Shown: piece after piece, positions 18,705-27,489 of the stretch
Layout of the letters: the number at the start of each line of letters is the position of its first letter
How positions within the stretch are numbered: the stretch's first letter is position 1
From: Hymenobacter cellulosilyticus
GTDB lineage: Bacteria; Bacteroidota; Bacteroidia; Cytophagales; Hymenobacteraceae
Length of the DNA stretch: 64,000 nucleotides
Direction of reading: 5' to 3'
NCBI RefSeq assembly: GCF_022919215.1
Contig: NZ_CP095046.1
Span: 5,322,501-5,386,500, forward strand
Notes under the pieces: generated by a model
The model's input: only the letters and a program-made list of their open reading frames with translations
What the model was told of the DNA's origin: nothing
The model's database searches: none
Position numbers and translations under genes: made by a program

Positions 18705-20111
18705 ATGACGACTTTCCGTTGGTATCTGCTGGGTCTGGCCATTCTGTTTGGAGCCTACATAGCCGTGGAGTATCACCGCCCCAAGCCCCTGGACTGGCGG
18801 CCCACATACCAGAACAAAGACAAGATTCCCTACGGCACCTACGTGCTTTACCAAATGCTGCCCGAAGTAATGGGTGTACCGGCCCGCCAGGTAAAGCCCA
18901 TTCGGCTGCCGATTTACAGTCAGCTCGAAGGCGAGGACGAAGGGACGCCTACTGCCGACGGGGAAGTGTATCTGGAGGACGAAATGGTTGCCGACACAGA
19001 TAGCGCTGCTGTTGCTACCACCGATTCTGTAGCCTCGGTGCGCGAGGAGCCCGCGGCCACGCCAGAAACGGCAGAAGAGGAAAGTGACTACGCTCAGGGG
19101 CTGGCCGAATCAGACTTCCCCAAGGCAACCTACCTGTTTGTTAACGACAACTTCAACCTGAGCCCGACCGATAGCCGCGCCCTGCTCCGGCACGTGTACC
19201 GCGGCAACGACGTATTTATTGCCGCCGAGCAGTTCGATACCAGGTTTGCCGACACCCTGGGGTTCCGTACGGCCCCGTTTCTGGGCAAGCCCCGCCTGCG
19301 CAACAATACCCCCAAAGGCCTGCTCAACGACTCCGTCGAGCTGTTTCTGACCAACCCCACACTAGCCCGCGCGGCAGGCCGCTCCTACCGTTTTCCCCAC
19401 CTAGGCGCCTCCTACCGGATTCTGCCCGACAACGGCCTGCGGGCTACTCAGCTGGCGGCTGATGCGGAAGGCCGGGCCGTACTGGTGCGAATTCCGCACG
19501 GCCGGGGCCACGTGTACGTCTGCTCCGTGCCGCTGGCGTTTACCAACTACTTCGTGCTGCAGCCGCCCACCAGCAACCTGGCTTTTGCGGCCCTCTCCTA
19601 CCTGCCCGCTGGTCGGCCGGTGTGGTGGGATGAGTACCAGAAGCAGGGCCGGCAGGGTGAACAGTCGTTGCTGCGGGTGCTGCTGGCCCACGACGCCCTG
19701 CGCCAAGCGTTATACCTAAGCCTAATGGGCGCTTTGCTTTTCGTGCTGTTCGAAGCCCGGCGGCGGCAGCGCGTCATCCCGATTCTAAATCCTCTGTCCA
19801 ACACCACGCTGCAGTTTACCCGTACCGTGGCCAGCCTCTACCGGCAGGGTGGCAACCACGCCCTGATTGCCGAGAAGAAAATTGGGCTGTTTCTGGAGTT
19901 TCTGCGGCAGCGCCTCAACGAGCCAGCCCTTGATTTGAACGATACTGAAGCCAGGGAACGGCTGGCGCAAAAAGCCGGTGTTTCCTTGCCGGCAGTGGAG
20001 CAACTGGTGCGCCGCATCAACATGGTGCGCACGGCGCCGCAGGTTTCGGATGCGGAACTGCTGCTGCTTAGTCACGCCTTGCACGAATTTCGCCAAGCCG
20101 TCAGCAAATAA
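18705..20111 (+). CDS. DUF4350 domain membrane protein
   Basis: This 468-residue protein has an N-terminal membrane anchor (FRWYLLGLAILFGAYIAVEY). A conserved YGTYVLYQMLPE segment follows, then an acidic Ala/Thr/Glu-rich linker (about 75-130). The DUF4350 core includes HVYRGNDVFIAAEQF and GRGHVYVCSVPLAFTNYFVL, and a second membrane segment (YLSLMGALLFVLFEARRR) lies near 350. The cytoplasmic tail of about 110 residues is helical (FLEFLRQRLNEPALDLND). It follows the DUF4129 gene by 12 bp. DUF4350 proteins typically sit beside MoxR and DUF58 genes; function unknown. Confidence 0.85.
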   Translation: MTTFRWYLLGLAILFGAYIAVEYHRPKPLDWRPTYQNKDKIPYGTYVLYQMLPEVMGVPARQVKPIRLPIYSQLEGEDEGTPTADGEVYLEDEMVADTDSAAVATTDSVASVREEPAATPETAEEESDYAQGLAESDFPKATYLFVNDNFNLSPTDSRALLRHVYRGNDVFIAAEQFDTRFADTLGFRTAPFLGKPRLRNNTPKGLLNDSVELFLTNPTLARAAGRSYRFPHLGASYRILPDNGLRATQLAADAEGRAVLVRIPHGRGHVYVCSVPLAFTNYFVLQPPTSNLAFAALSYLPAGRPVWWDEYQKQGRQGEQSLLRVLLAHDALRQALYLSLMGALLFVLFEARRRQRVIPILNPLSNTTLQFTRTVASLYRQGGNHALIAEKKIGLFLEFLRQRLNEPALDLNDTEARERLAQKAGVSLPAVEQLVRRINMVRTAPQVSDAELLLLSHALHEFRQAVSK

Positions 20112-20270
20112 TTGTACTATCCCTCAAATTATGATTTTACCGTTTTTTCATTATTCCGACACGAGCTTCATTGGCTATAAATCCCTATTTCACGCCAGTA
20201 TAGCACAGCGTTAATTAAATAATTCTCACTGACATTTTTCCCCTACCGAGTCGCTTCGCGGCCTCTTCCC

Positions 20271-21309
20271 ATGGAAAACACCTCTGACTCTCCCTTTCCG
20301 GCCGCTGAGCCATCTGCCCCAGCGGCGGCGCCCGAAGCTCCGGCAGCCTTTGTTCCCCGCACCGACCTAAGCAGCCTGAGCCGCCACGCCGAGGCCATCC
20401 GGCGGGAGCTAAGCAAGGTGATTGTGGGTCAGCATGACCTGGCCGAACTGCTGCTGACCGCCGTACTGGCCGACGGGCACGTGCTGCTGGAAGGCGTGCC
20501 CGGCGTAGCCAAAACCCTTACGGCTAAGCTGCTGGCCCGCACCCTGGCCGTGTCGTTCAGCCGCCTGCAGTTTACTCCCGACCTGATGCCATCCGATGTG
20601 CTGGGCACGGCTGTATTCCTGCCCAATAAGTCGGAATTTGAATTCCGGCCCGGCCCTATCTTCGCCAGCATCGTGCTCATCGACGAAATCAACCGGGCCC
20701 CGGCCAAGACCCAATCAGCCCTGTTTGAGGTGATGGAAGAGCGGCAGATAACTCAGGACGGCACGCGCTACGCCATGACCGACCCGTTTGTGGTGCTGGC
20801 TACCCAGAACCCGATTGAGCAGGAAGGCACCTACCGCCTGCCCGAGGCCCAGCTCGACCGGTTCCTGTTTAAGCTGAACGTGGGCTACCCCAGCCTAAAC
20901 GAGGAAGTAGCCATTCTGCAGGGCCACCACGCGGGCCTGGGCAGCACGGCCCCGAGCAGGTGCAGGCCGTGCTGACCGCCGACGACCTGCGCGAACTGCG
21001 CCAGCAGGTGCAGCGCCAGCACGTAGAGCCCCAGTTGCTGGAATACATTGCCCGGCTCGTGGGTCAGACGAGGGCCCACAAAAGCCTGTATCTGGGGCTT
21101 CGCCGCGGGCTTCCCTGGCTTTGCTCAACGGGGCCAAAGCCCTGGCCGCCCTGCGGGGCCGCGACTTCGTGACGCCGGAAGACGTGCAGTACCTGGCACC
21201 CCACGTGTTGCGTCACCGCATTCTGCTCACGCCCGAGCGCGAGATGGAAGGCCAGACGGCCGACGACGTGGTCAAGCAGATAGTACAGCAGATTGAAGTG
21301 CCCCGCTAG
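20271..21309 (+). CDS. MoxR-type AAA+ ATPase (two frameshifts)
   Basis: The N-terminal part has Walker A (GVPGVAKT), Walker B (LIDEINRAP), sensor 1 ([21 protein letters not shown]) and the conserved FKLNVGYPS. Two one-base gaps follow. Adding C at 20950-20953 gives [14 protein letters not shown], and adding G at 21094-21097 gives [19 protein letters not shown], the MoxR sensor-2 signature. The restored 346 residues are normal for the family. MoxR ATPases act as chaperones with VWA or DUF58 partners, often in metal insertion or complex assembly. A 159-bp AT-rich gap precedes it, so it may have an internal promoter. Overlap of truncated frames should not be read as decay. Confidence 0.9.
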
Positions 21310-21383
21310 CCCCGCAGCTTGTTCTAACCACCCGGATTAGCCGTTTTCGCGGTTCCGCCACGCCTGTATTCCGACTGCCCGCT

Positions 21384-22733
21384 TTGAAATCCCTGTTTCT
21401 GACCCTGCGCTTTTTCCTGCTGCTGCTGGCCGTGGTCTTCGGGCTGGTGGTAGCCTTTTTCTGGCCGGCCCTGCTGGTGCCCATGCAGCTGGTGCTGGGC
21501 CTGCTGGTGGTGCTGACGCTGGTTGACCTATTGCTGCTGTATGCCCCGGCGCGCACCGGAGCCGGCGGGGTGTTTGGCCGGCGGGTGCTGGGCGACAAGC
21601 TGGCCAACGGTAGCGACAATGACGTGGCCATCTACCTGGAAAACACTTACCGCTTCCCGGTCACGACGGAAACCATCGACGAGATTCCGCCCCAGTTTCA
21701 GCGCCGCGACGTGTTGTTTCGGGCGACGATACCGGCGGGCCAAACGAGCATCATTCACTACCAGCTGCGGCCGGTGCGGCGGGGCGAGTATCAGTTTGGA
21801 GCCCTGAACGTGTTTGTCAAATCCCCGCTGGGGCTGGCGCAGCGGCGCTTCCGCTACGGGCAGGAGCAGGTGGTGCCCGTGTATCCGTCGTTTTTGCAGA
21901 TGCGCCAGTACGAGCTGCTAGCCATCAGCAACCGACTTACGGAAATCGGGGTGAAACGCATCCGGCGGGTGGGCCACAGCATGGAGTTTGAGCAAATCCG
22001 GCCCTACGTGCCTGGCGACGACCCGCGCACCATCAACTGGAAAGCCACAGCCCGCCGCGCCGGTACCGGCACCGATACGCTGGTCGTGAACCACTACCAG
22101 GACGAGCGGGCCCAGCAAGTGTACTGCCTCATTGATAAAGGCCGGGTGATGCGCATGCCGTTTGAGGGCTTGAGCCTGCTGGATTATGCCATCAACGCCT
22201 CCCTTGTGGTCAGCAACATTGCCCTGCTCAAACACGACAAGGCCGGCCTGCTGACCTTTGCCGACCGGCTAAGCACCGTGGTGCCGGCCGAGCGGCGGGC
22301 GGGCCACATGCAGAAGATTCTGGAAGTGCTTTACAAGCAGCGCACCCGCTACCTGGAAACCGACTACCAGCTGCTGTACTCCAACATCAAGTCTAAAATC
22401 CGGCAGCGCAGCCTGCTGATTCTGTTTACCAACTTCGAAACCCTCAACGGCCTGCAACGCCAGCTCCCTTACCTGCGGGGCCTGGCCAAAGACCATCTGC
22501 TGCTGGTGGTGTTCTTCGAAAACACCGAGCTGCAGCACTACCTCGACCAGCCCGCGACCAGCACGGCCGACGTGTACAACCAGACCATTGCCGAGAGATT
22601 TGCCCAGGAGAAGCGCCAGATTGTGCGCGAGCTGCAGCGCTACGGTATTTACAGCCTGCTCACCCCGCCCCAGCAGCTCACCGTCAATACCATCAACCGC
22701 TACCTGGAGTTTAAGTCGCGGGGGTTGATTTAG
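21384..22733 (+). CDS. DUF58 domain protein
   Basis: This 449-residue protein has two N-terminal membrane segments (about 5-25 and 30-53). An intermediate beta region follows (VTTETIDEIPPQFQRRD), then the DUF58 signature IRPYVPGDDPRTINWKATAR. The C-terminal part is VWA-like, with QVYCLIDKGRVMRMP in the position of a MIDAS loop. No ATG fits; TTG at 21384 gives MKSLFLTLRFF. DUF58 proteins are the usual partners of MoxR ATPases, and this gene lies 74 bp downstream of moxR. It ends the cluster, 12 bp short of a convergent gene. Confidence 0.88.
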   Translation: MKSLFLTLRFFLLLLAVVFGLVVAFFWPALLVPMQLVLGLLVVLTLVDLLLLYAPARTGAGGVFGRRVLGDKLANGSDNDVAIYLENTYRFPVTTETIDEIPPQFQRRDVLFRATIPAGQTSIIHYQLRPVRRGEYQFGALNVFVKSPLGLAQRRFRYGQEQVVPVYPSFLQMRQYELLAISNRLTEIGVKRIRRVGHSMEFEQIRPYVPGDDPRTINWKATARRAGTGTDTLVVNHYQDERAQQVYCLIDKGRVMRMPFEGLSLLDYAINASLVVSNIALLKHDKAGLLTFADRLSTVVPAERRAGHMQKILEVLYKQRTRYLETDYQLLYSNIKSKIRQRSLLILFTNFETLNGLQRQLPYLRGLAKDHLLLVVFFENTELQHYLDQPATSTADVYNQTIAERFAQEKRQIVRELQRYGIYSLLTPPQQLTVNTINRYLEFKSRGLI

Positions 22734-22745
22734 GACGCGCAACTG

Positions 22746-24530
22746 CTATTCCTCGTCGAAAGCCGTGAGCGTAGCCGAGTCGAGCAGCAGGCCGGTTTTG
22801 GTGCCGTAGTACAGGAACACGACCGACACGTTGTCGAAATCATCCTTCGGGGGGCGCATATCGAAGTGCAGCTCCCGCGGCCAGTTGTCTTCCAGGGCGC
22901 GCTGCAGGCGTACCGTGCGCTCTTTCACCACCTCCGTACCGCGCCGAAACCGGATGACGTACTGGGTCATGCGGGGCATTTCCCACTCTTTGTAGTTGGC
23001 CTTGGCCACGGCCGAGGCCCGCACCCACTCGAAGTCGCCGGGGCGGGCGGGCAGGACGTACTCCGTGCTTTGCGGATGCAGGGAATCCAGGGCCAGGGAG
23101 CAGTTGCCTTCCAGGGCCGGAGTGCCGCACAGCCCGAGTTTTTCCTGCTCAAAATCCTGCTTCCACAGCACCCGGACTTTGGCAGGCGTGCCGGTAAACT
23201 CCGAGTTGCTGTCCAGCAGCAGGCGGGTTTCGACGGGCACCTCGTAGCGGAACAAGATGCGCCAGAGGTAAGACCGGGTCATGTCGCCGACAAACACCAA
23301 GCCCGAGAAAATCAGCCAGACGCTGTAGTAGCAGCCCACCACGGCCACCACCCCGTAAGCCGCCGCCCAGCGGGGCCGGGCCAGCAGCCAGTGCAAGGCC
23401 GCCGCCAGCGGCCAGGCCAGCACGGCGTAGCTCTGAATCATGGCCCGGGAACCCAGGGCGCCGCCATAGGTCCACTGCTGCCAGGCAAACGTGACGTAGA
23501 TAAACAGCACCAGATACACCACCATTGCCCAGAAAGCGTCGGGCTGCTGCCGGCGCAGGGCCGCATAGCCCACCAGGGCCGTGAGCAACATAGGTGAGTA
23601 CATCAGCCAGCCGCTGCGGAAGCTGAACACTCCTTCCCAGATGTGGGGCTTGAGCCAGTCGAAGCCTTCGTCCACGTAGCTGTAGTAAATCCAGGAGCCG
23701 GTGGCGTAGTGCCAGTAAAAGAGCTGAATGCTCACCAGCAAGCCGCCGGCAAGCACGGCTGCCGCCAGCAGGCCCGCGTGGCGGCGCCAGAACGCCAGCC
23801 GCTCCTGCCACGCGGCCTGGCTAACCTGCAAGCCCCAGAGCAAGGGCAGCAGCACGGCCAGAATTTCGGTAGGACGCGTCAAAGTCATTATTCCCACTGT
23901 AGCGCCTATTCCCAGGGCTTTGCCCAGCGTGGGCCGCCGGTAAAAGCTGGGCGTAAGCAGCAGCAGCACCGCGTACCAGCCCAGCAGCCAGTTGTGGGTC
24001 ATAGCGCCCTGCCCAGCGCTGTACACCAGGTAATTAGTACCCAGCACCAGAATCAGCAGCGTCAGGGCGGTGGGCCACTCCCCAAACCGCGGCAGCAGCG
24101 CCCGGCGCACCAGGGCCAAACTCCCGAAGGCCACCAGCAAGCTGGCTACCAGCAGCGCCCACTGATAGGGCTGCGAATAACCGTCGGCGGGGTAGCCCAG
24201 GGGCTGGGCCAGGGCGTGGGCCACCAGAAAAAACGGCAGCTCCTGCAACGCTAGACCGGAAGAATACTTCAGCACGAAGTTGCCCGACACCGAGTCGCGG
24301 TGGGCGTGCTCAAACCGGGGCGTGGGCCGGTACTTGGCTATCATCTCGTCCCGGAAGTTGAGCTGCCGCAAGTCGTGGTGAATCAGGGCTGCGGGCAGGT
24401 AGAGGTAATAGCCCGCCGTGTCGGAACTGATGATTTCAAGTTTTTCCTTGTGCCACACCCAGGTGTGAAAAGCCGTGCTCAACAAAATACCCACGCACAG
24501 AAGCCACGCAAGCCGGGAGGCAGATTTCAT
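22746..24530 (-). CDS. Polytopic membrane protein, glycosyltransferase-39-like
   Basis: This 594-residue protein has about ten to twelve membrane segments between residues 7 and 430 and a C-terminal soluble domain of about 150 residues. The first periplasmic loop has a SSDTAGYYLYLPA motif, resembling the acidic loop of GT-C fold (PMT/ArnT-like) glycosyltransferases, and LTRPTEILAVLLPLLWG is seen in related Bacteroidota proteins. The substrate is unknown; GT-C enzymes use lipid-linked sugars. The ATG at 24530 starts just before the first membrane segment. It is divergent from the GH20 gene, so both may concern surface glycans (inference). Confidence 0.7.
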   Translation of the reverse strand: MKSASRLAWLLCVGILLSTAFHTWVWHKEKLEIISSDTAGYYLYLPAALIHHDLRQLNFRDEMIAKYRPTPRFEHAHRDSVSGNFVLKYSSGLALQELPFFLVAHALAQPLGYPADGYSQPYQWALLVASLLVAFGSLALVRRALLPRFGEWPTALTLLILVLGTNYLVYSAGQGAMTHNWLLGWYAVLLLLTPSFYRRPTLGKALGIGATVGIMTLTRPTEILAVLLPLLWGLQVSQAAWQERLAFWRRHAGLLAAAVLAGGLLVSIQLFYWHYATGSWIYYSYVDEGFDWLKPHIWEGVFSFRSGWLMYSPMLLTALVGYAALRRQQPDAFWAMVVYLVLFIYVTFAWQQWTYGGALGSRAMIQSYAVLAWPLAAALHWLLARPRWAAAYGVVAVVGCYYSVWLIFSGLVFVGDMTRSYLWRILFRYEVPVETRLLLDSNSEFTGTPAKVRVLWKQDFEQEKLGLCGTPALEGNCSLALDSLHPQSTEYVLPARPGDFEWVRASAVAKANYKEWEMPRMTQYVIRFRRGTEVVKERTVRLQRALEDNWPRELHFDMRPPKDDFDNVSVVFLYYGTKTGLLLDSATLTAFDEE

Positions 24531-24656
24531 ACTTGGTATAAGTCCGATGAAGGGGCCGCTGGGCCGATAAAAGCACCAAAATAGCGGATCATAGCCGGTT
24601 TCGTGCACTCAGGCCCGGTCGTTGCGTACCTTTAACATTCGCTGCTTTCTTTGCTT

Positions 24657-26756
24657 ATGCTGATTCGTCCCCTTCTGTCCCGGTTTATAGTCGTCGTTTT
24701 TCTCTGGTGCCTGAAGGCCTCTCCGCTGGCGGCCCAGGCTCCCCTGGTAACCGATACGCGGGGCCTGCTGCCCGTGCCATCCATGGTGCAGTGGGGCAAA
24801 AGCCGCTTTGCGCTGAAAGGCCAGTGGCGGGTGCAGCTGCAAGGACCTAAGGCTGATTCGGCGCTGCGGCCCACACTGACGGAGTTTGGCAACTGGCTGG
24901 GTCGGCAAGCCAACAACCAGCGCCTGGCTACCCAGTTCGTGACTTCCGGCGCCGGCGCCGACCTGACCATCTACTACGGCCACCTCGGGCAGCTGTCCGT
25001 TCTGGGCGACGACGAAATGTACAGCCTGCGCGTTACGCCCATGGGCATTTCTCTCTCGGCCAACACCCACCTGGGCATTCTGCGCGGCCTGGCTACGCTG
25101 CGCCAGCTACTAAGCACGGAGAAAAAGGAACTTGGCTTTACCGAAGTCGATATTGCCGATTCGCCCCGCTTCAAGTGGCGGGGCTTGCTCATTGATGCTG
25201 CCCGGCACTTTATGCCCTTGCCCGTGCTCAAGCGCAACCTCGACGGCATGGCCGCCGTGAAACTCAACGTGCTCCACTGGCACCTTTCCGACGACCAGGC
25301 CTTTCGGGTCGAAAGCAAAGTGCTGCCCGCCTGCACCAGGTAGGCGGGCAGTTCTACACCCAGGCGCAGGTGCGCGAGGTTATTCAGTACGCGGCCCAGC
25401 GCGGCATTCGGGTGATTCCGGAGTTCGACATGCCCGGCCACACTACCAGCTGGATGGCCGCGTATCCGGAGCTGGCTTCCATCGACTCCACTTACGGCCC
25501 GGCCCAGACCTGGCGCACGCTCAACATTGCCCTGGACCCCACGAAGGAAACCACCTACCAGCTGATCGACAAGGTACTGGGTGAAATGACGGCGCTGTTT
25601 CCCGACCCGTACTTCCACATCGGCGGCGACGAAAACGACGGGCGGCAGTGGCGGCGCAGTCCGCGCATTATGGCCTGGTCGAAGGAAAACGGCTTTCTCA
25701 AGGACAACGGGCAGCTCGACAAGCACGCCCTGCAAACGTACTTCAACCGGCGCATTCTGCAGTTTGTAACCAAGTACCAGAAGAAAATGGTGGGCTGGGA
25801 CGAAATCCTGGGTCCGGGCCTGCCTCAGGATGCCGTTATTCAGAGCTGGCGCGGGCGCAAAGGCCTCTACGACGCCGCCAAGCAGGGCCACGCTGCGCTG
25901 CTCTCCAACGGCTACTACCTGGACCTGAACCTGACAGCCGCCAGCCATTACCTCAACGACCCGGTGCCGGCCGATGCGCCCCTCTCAGCCAGCCAGAAAG
26001 GCTTGATTCTGGGCGGTGAGGCGACTATGTGGTCGGAGTTTGCCGACAGCGTCATCATCGAAAGCCGCATCTGGCCCCGGGCCGCGGCGGTGGCCGAGCG
26101 GCTGTGGTCGGCGGCCTACGTGCGCGACGTGTCCGATATGTACCGCCGCCTGGGCGTGATTTCGGCCGAGCTCGAAACCCTGGGGCTGCGGCACCGCAAG
26201 GCCCCGGAGCAGCTGTTGGCGCAACTGGCCGGGGCCGCGACGTGGCCGCGCTGCGCACGTTGGCCGGGGTACTAGAGCCCGTAAAAGAGTACAAGCGCCA
26301 TTTCCAGGGCTTCACCTATACGCCCACTACCCCACTCACTCGCCTGGTAGACGCGGCCCCGGCCGAGTCGGAAGCGGCGCGGCAGTTTGGGGTGGCCGTG
26401 GAAGGGCTGAATCAGTATCTGGAGCTGGCCCCGGCCGCCGAGCGGTTTAAGGGCGCCAGCTCTAAGGCCCTGCTGTCATTCCTGAACTCCCAGCTCCGCA
26501 CCTGGGAAAGCAATGACCAGAAACTCCAGCCGCTGCTGCTGAAAGGCTCCAGCTTGTGGGAATATGCCCCGCTTTCAACCCAGCTGCGGCTGCTCTCGGC
26601 CCTGGGCCTGGAGCGTCTGCAGATGCTGGAAAAAGGCCAGAAGCCCTCCGCCGCCTGGCAGGCCACGGCCCTTAAGCAGCTGGACGCGGCCAAGGCCCCG
26701 CGGGTCAGGCTGAGCTGGCCGTGGTCAACCACCTGCGCAAGCTCCTGACGCTGTAA
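24657..26756 (+). CDS. Beta-N-acetylhexosaminidase, GH20 (three frameshifts)
   Basis: A signal peptide (MLIRPLLSRFIVVVFLWCL ... AAQA) is followed by a GH20b-type N-terminal domain (about 35-165). The GH20 barrel comes next, with FKWRGLLIDAARHFMP, LNVLHWHLSDDQ and the catalytic Asp-Glu in HIGGDEND (near residue 325). A helical C-terminal domain extends to 700. Three single-base gaps break it: CCC 25326-25328 (restores KVLPRLHQVGGQFYTQ), GGGG 26231-26234 (LAGGRDVAALRTLAG) and GGG 26702-26704 (APRGQAELAVVNHLR). The enzyme releases terminal GlcNAc or GalNAc by substrate-assisted catalysis and is probably periplasmic. A TACCTTTA element lies at 24627, 23 bp before the ATG. Confidence 0.9.
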
Positions 26757-26803
26757 GGCCGGGAAATAACCCGCCGTAGCTAAGCTTCTTACTGCAAGAA
26801 AAC

Positions 26804-26848
26804 AGCCGCTCCTGGCAGCCAGAATCATGGTTGTCAGGAGCGGCTTTT
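26804..26848 (+). terminator. Intrinsic terminator after the GH20 gene
   Basis: A 14-bp stem AGCCGCTCCTGGCA / TGTCAGGAGCGGCT with one G-T wobble is followed by TTTT. Confidence 0.8.
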
Positions 26849-26965
26849 CTGTGTGCGCCTCAGTCTTCAGCTGGCCGAAGAAGCCCTGGACAAACCTCAA
26901 CCAAGTATTAATACGCGGTTCTGAAAACGGGCTTTTCTACGTGCAGAGCGGCTTTGGGCAAGCTC

Positions 26966-26973
26966 TACATTTG
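26966..26973 (+). promoter_or_regulatory. Candidate -7 element (TACATTTG) for the merC-tyrosinase pair
   Basis: An exact TAnnTTTG match lies 36 bp before the ATG at 27010 and just after a terminator, which is where a new transcript is expected. No TTG lies 17-23 bp upstream. Confidence 0.45.
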
Positions 26974-27009
26974 CTCTGCTTCGATCAACAAGTCAGGCAC
27001 TTGACCAGC

Positions 27010-27489
27010 ATGCAAACCGCTACTCTACCAAATTCCTGCTCCTGTGGCTGCGCGCAGCCCGCCCCGCCGGCCCCTGCGAGCAAAGCCCGCGTCACGGCCA
27101 GCCACTTACTCAAGGTGGTTCCCCCTGCCCTGGTCAGCATCGGCATTGCCTTCTTCCCCAAATGCCCGCTTTGCTGGGCGGCTTACATGAGCGTGCTGGG
27201 CAGCATCGGCATTACCTGGCTGCCCTCCTACCAGCCCTGGATGCTACCCGGCCTGGTCGGACTGCTGCTGATTCACTTATACCTGCTTTTTCGGCAGCTG
27301 GCCGCGCAGCGGTATGCGGCTTTTGCCTGCAGTATAGTGGGCGCGGGCTGTATTCTGCTGGCCCGCACCGGCCTGGGCCTGAGCTCGTGGCTGGCGTTGG
27401 CCGGCATTGCCGCCCTGGTTGCGGGCTCCCTGCTCAACACATTCTCCTTTACCACCTTATCACGCATTAAATCTAACGTTTCCGCATGA
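27010..27489 (+). CDS. MerC-domain membrane protein
   Basis: This 159-residue protein has four membrane segments and a MerC-like core (FFPKCPLCWAAYMSVLG), with a conserved CPxC pair at the first helix. The N-terminus carries a small Cys cluster (CSCGC) that could bind metal. MerC proteins of mercury operons move Hg(II) inward; many Bacteroidota homologues have no mer context, and none is seen here. The stop overlaps the tyrosinase start as ATGA (27486-27489), which indicates translational coupling. A metal role linked to the copper enzyme downstream is a reasonable inference but untested. Confidence 0.8.
   Translation: MQTATLPNSCSCGCAQPAPPAPASKARVTASHLLKVVPPALVSIGIAFFPKCPLCWAAYMSVLGSIGITWLPSYQPWMLPGLVGLLLIHLYLLFRQLAAQRYAAFACSIVGAGCILLARTGLGLSSWLALAGIAALVAGSLLNTFSFTTLSRIKSNVSA

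Noticed and set aside
20960..21309. Two extra small genes after a short MoxR
   Set aside because: They are the in-phase continuation of MoxR after two one-base gaps; sensor-2 and C-terminal MoxR sequence is recognisable.
27010..27489. Mercury resistance operon
   Set aside because: Only the MerC-like protein is present; no merR, merA, merT or merP is nearby.
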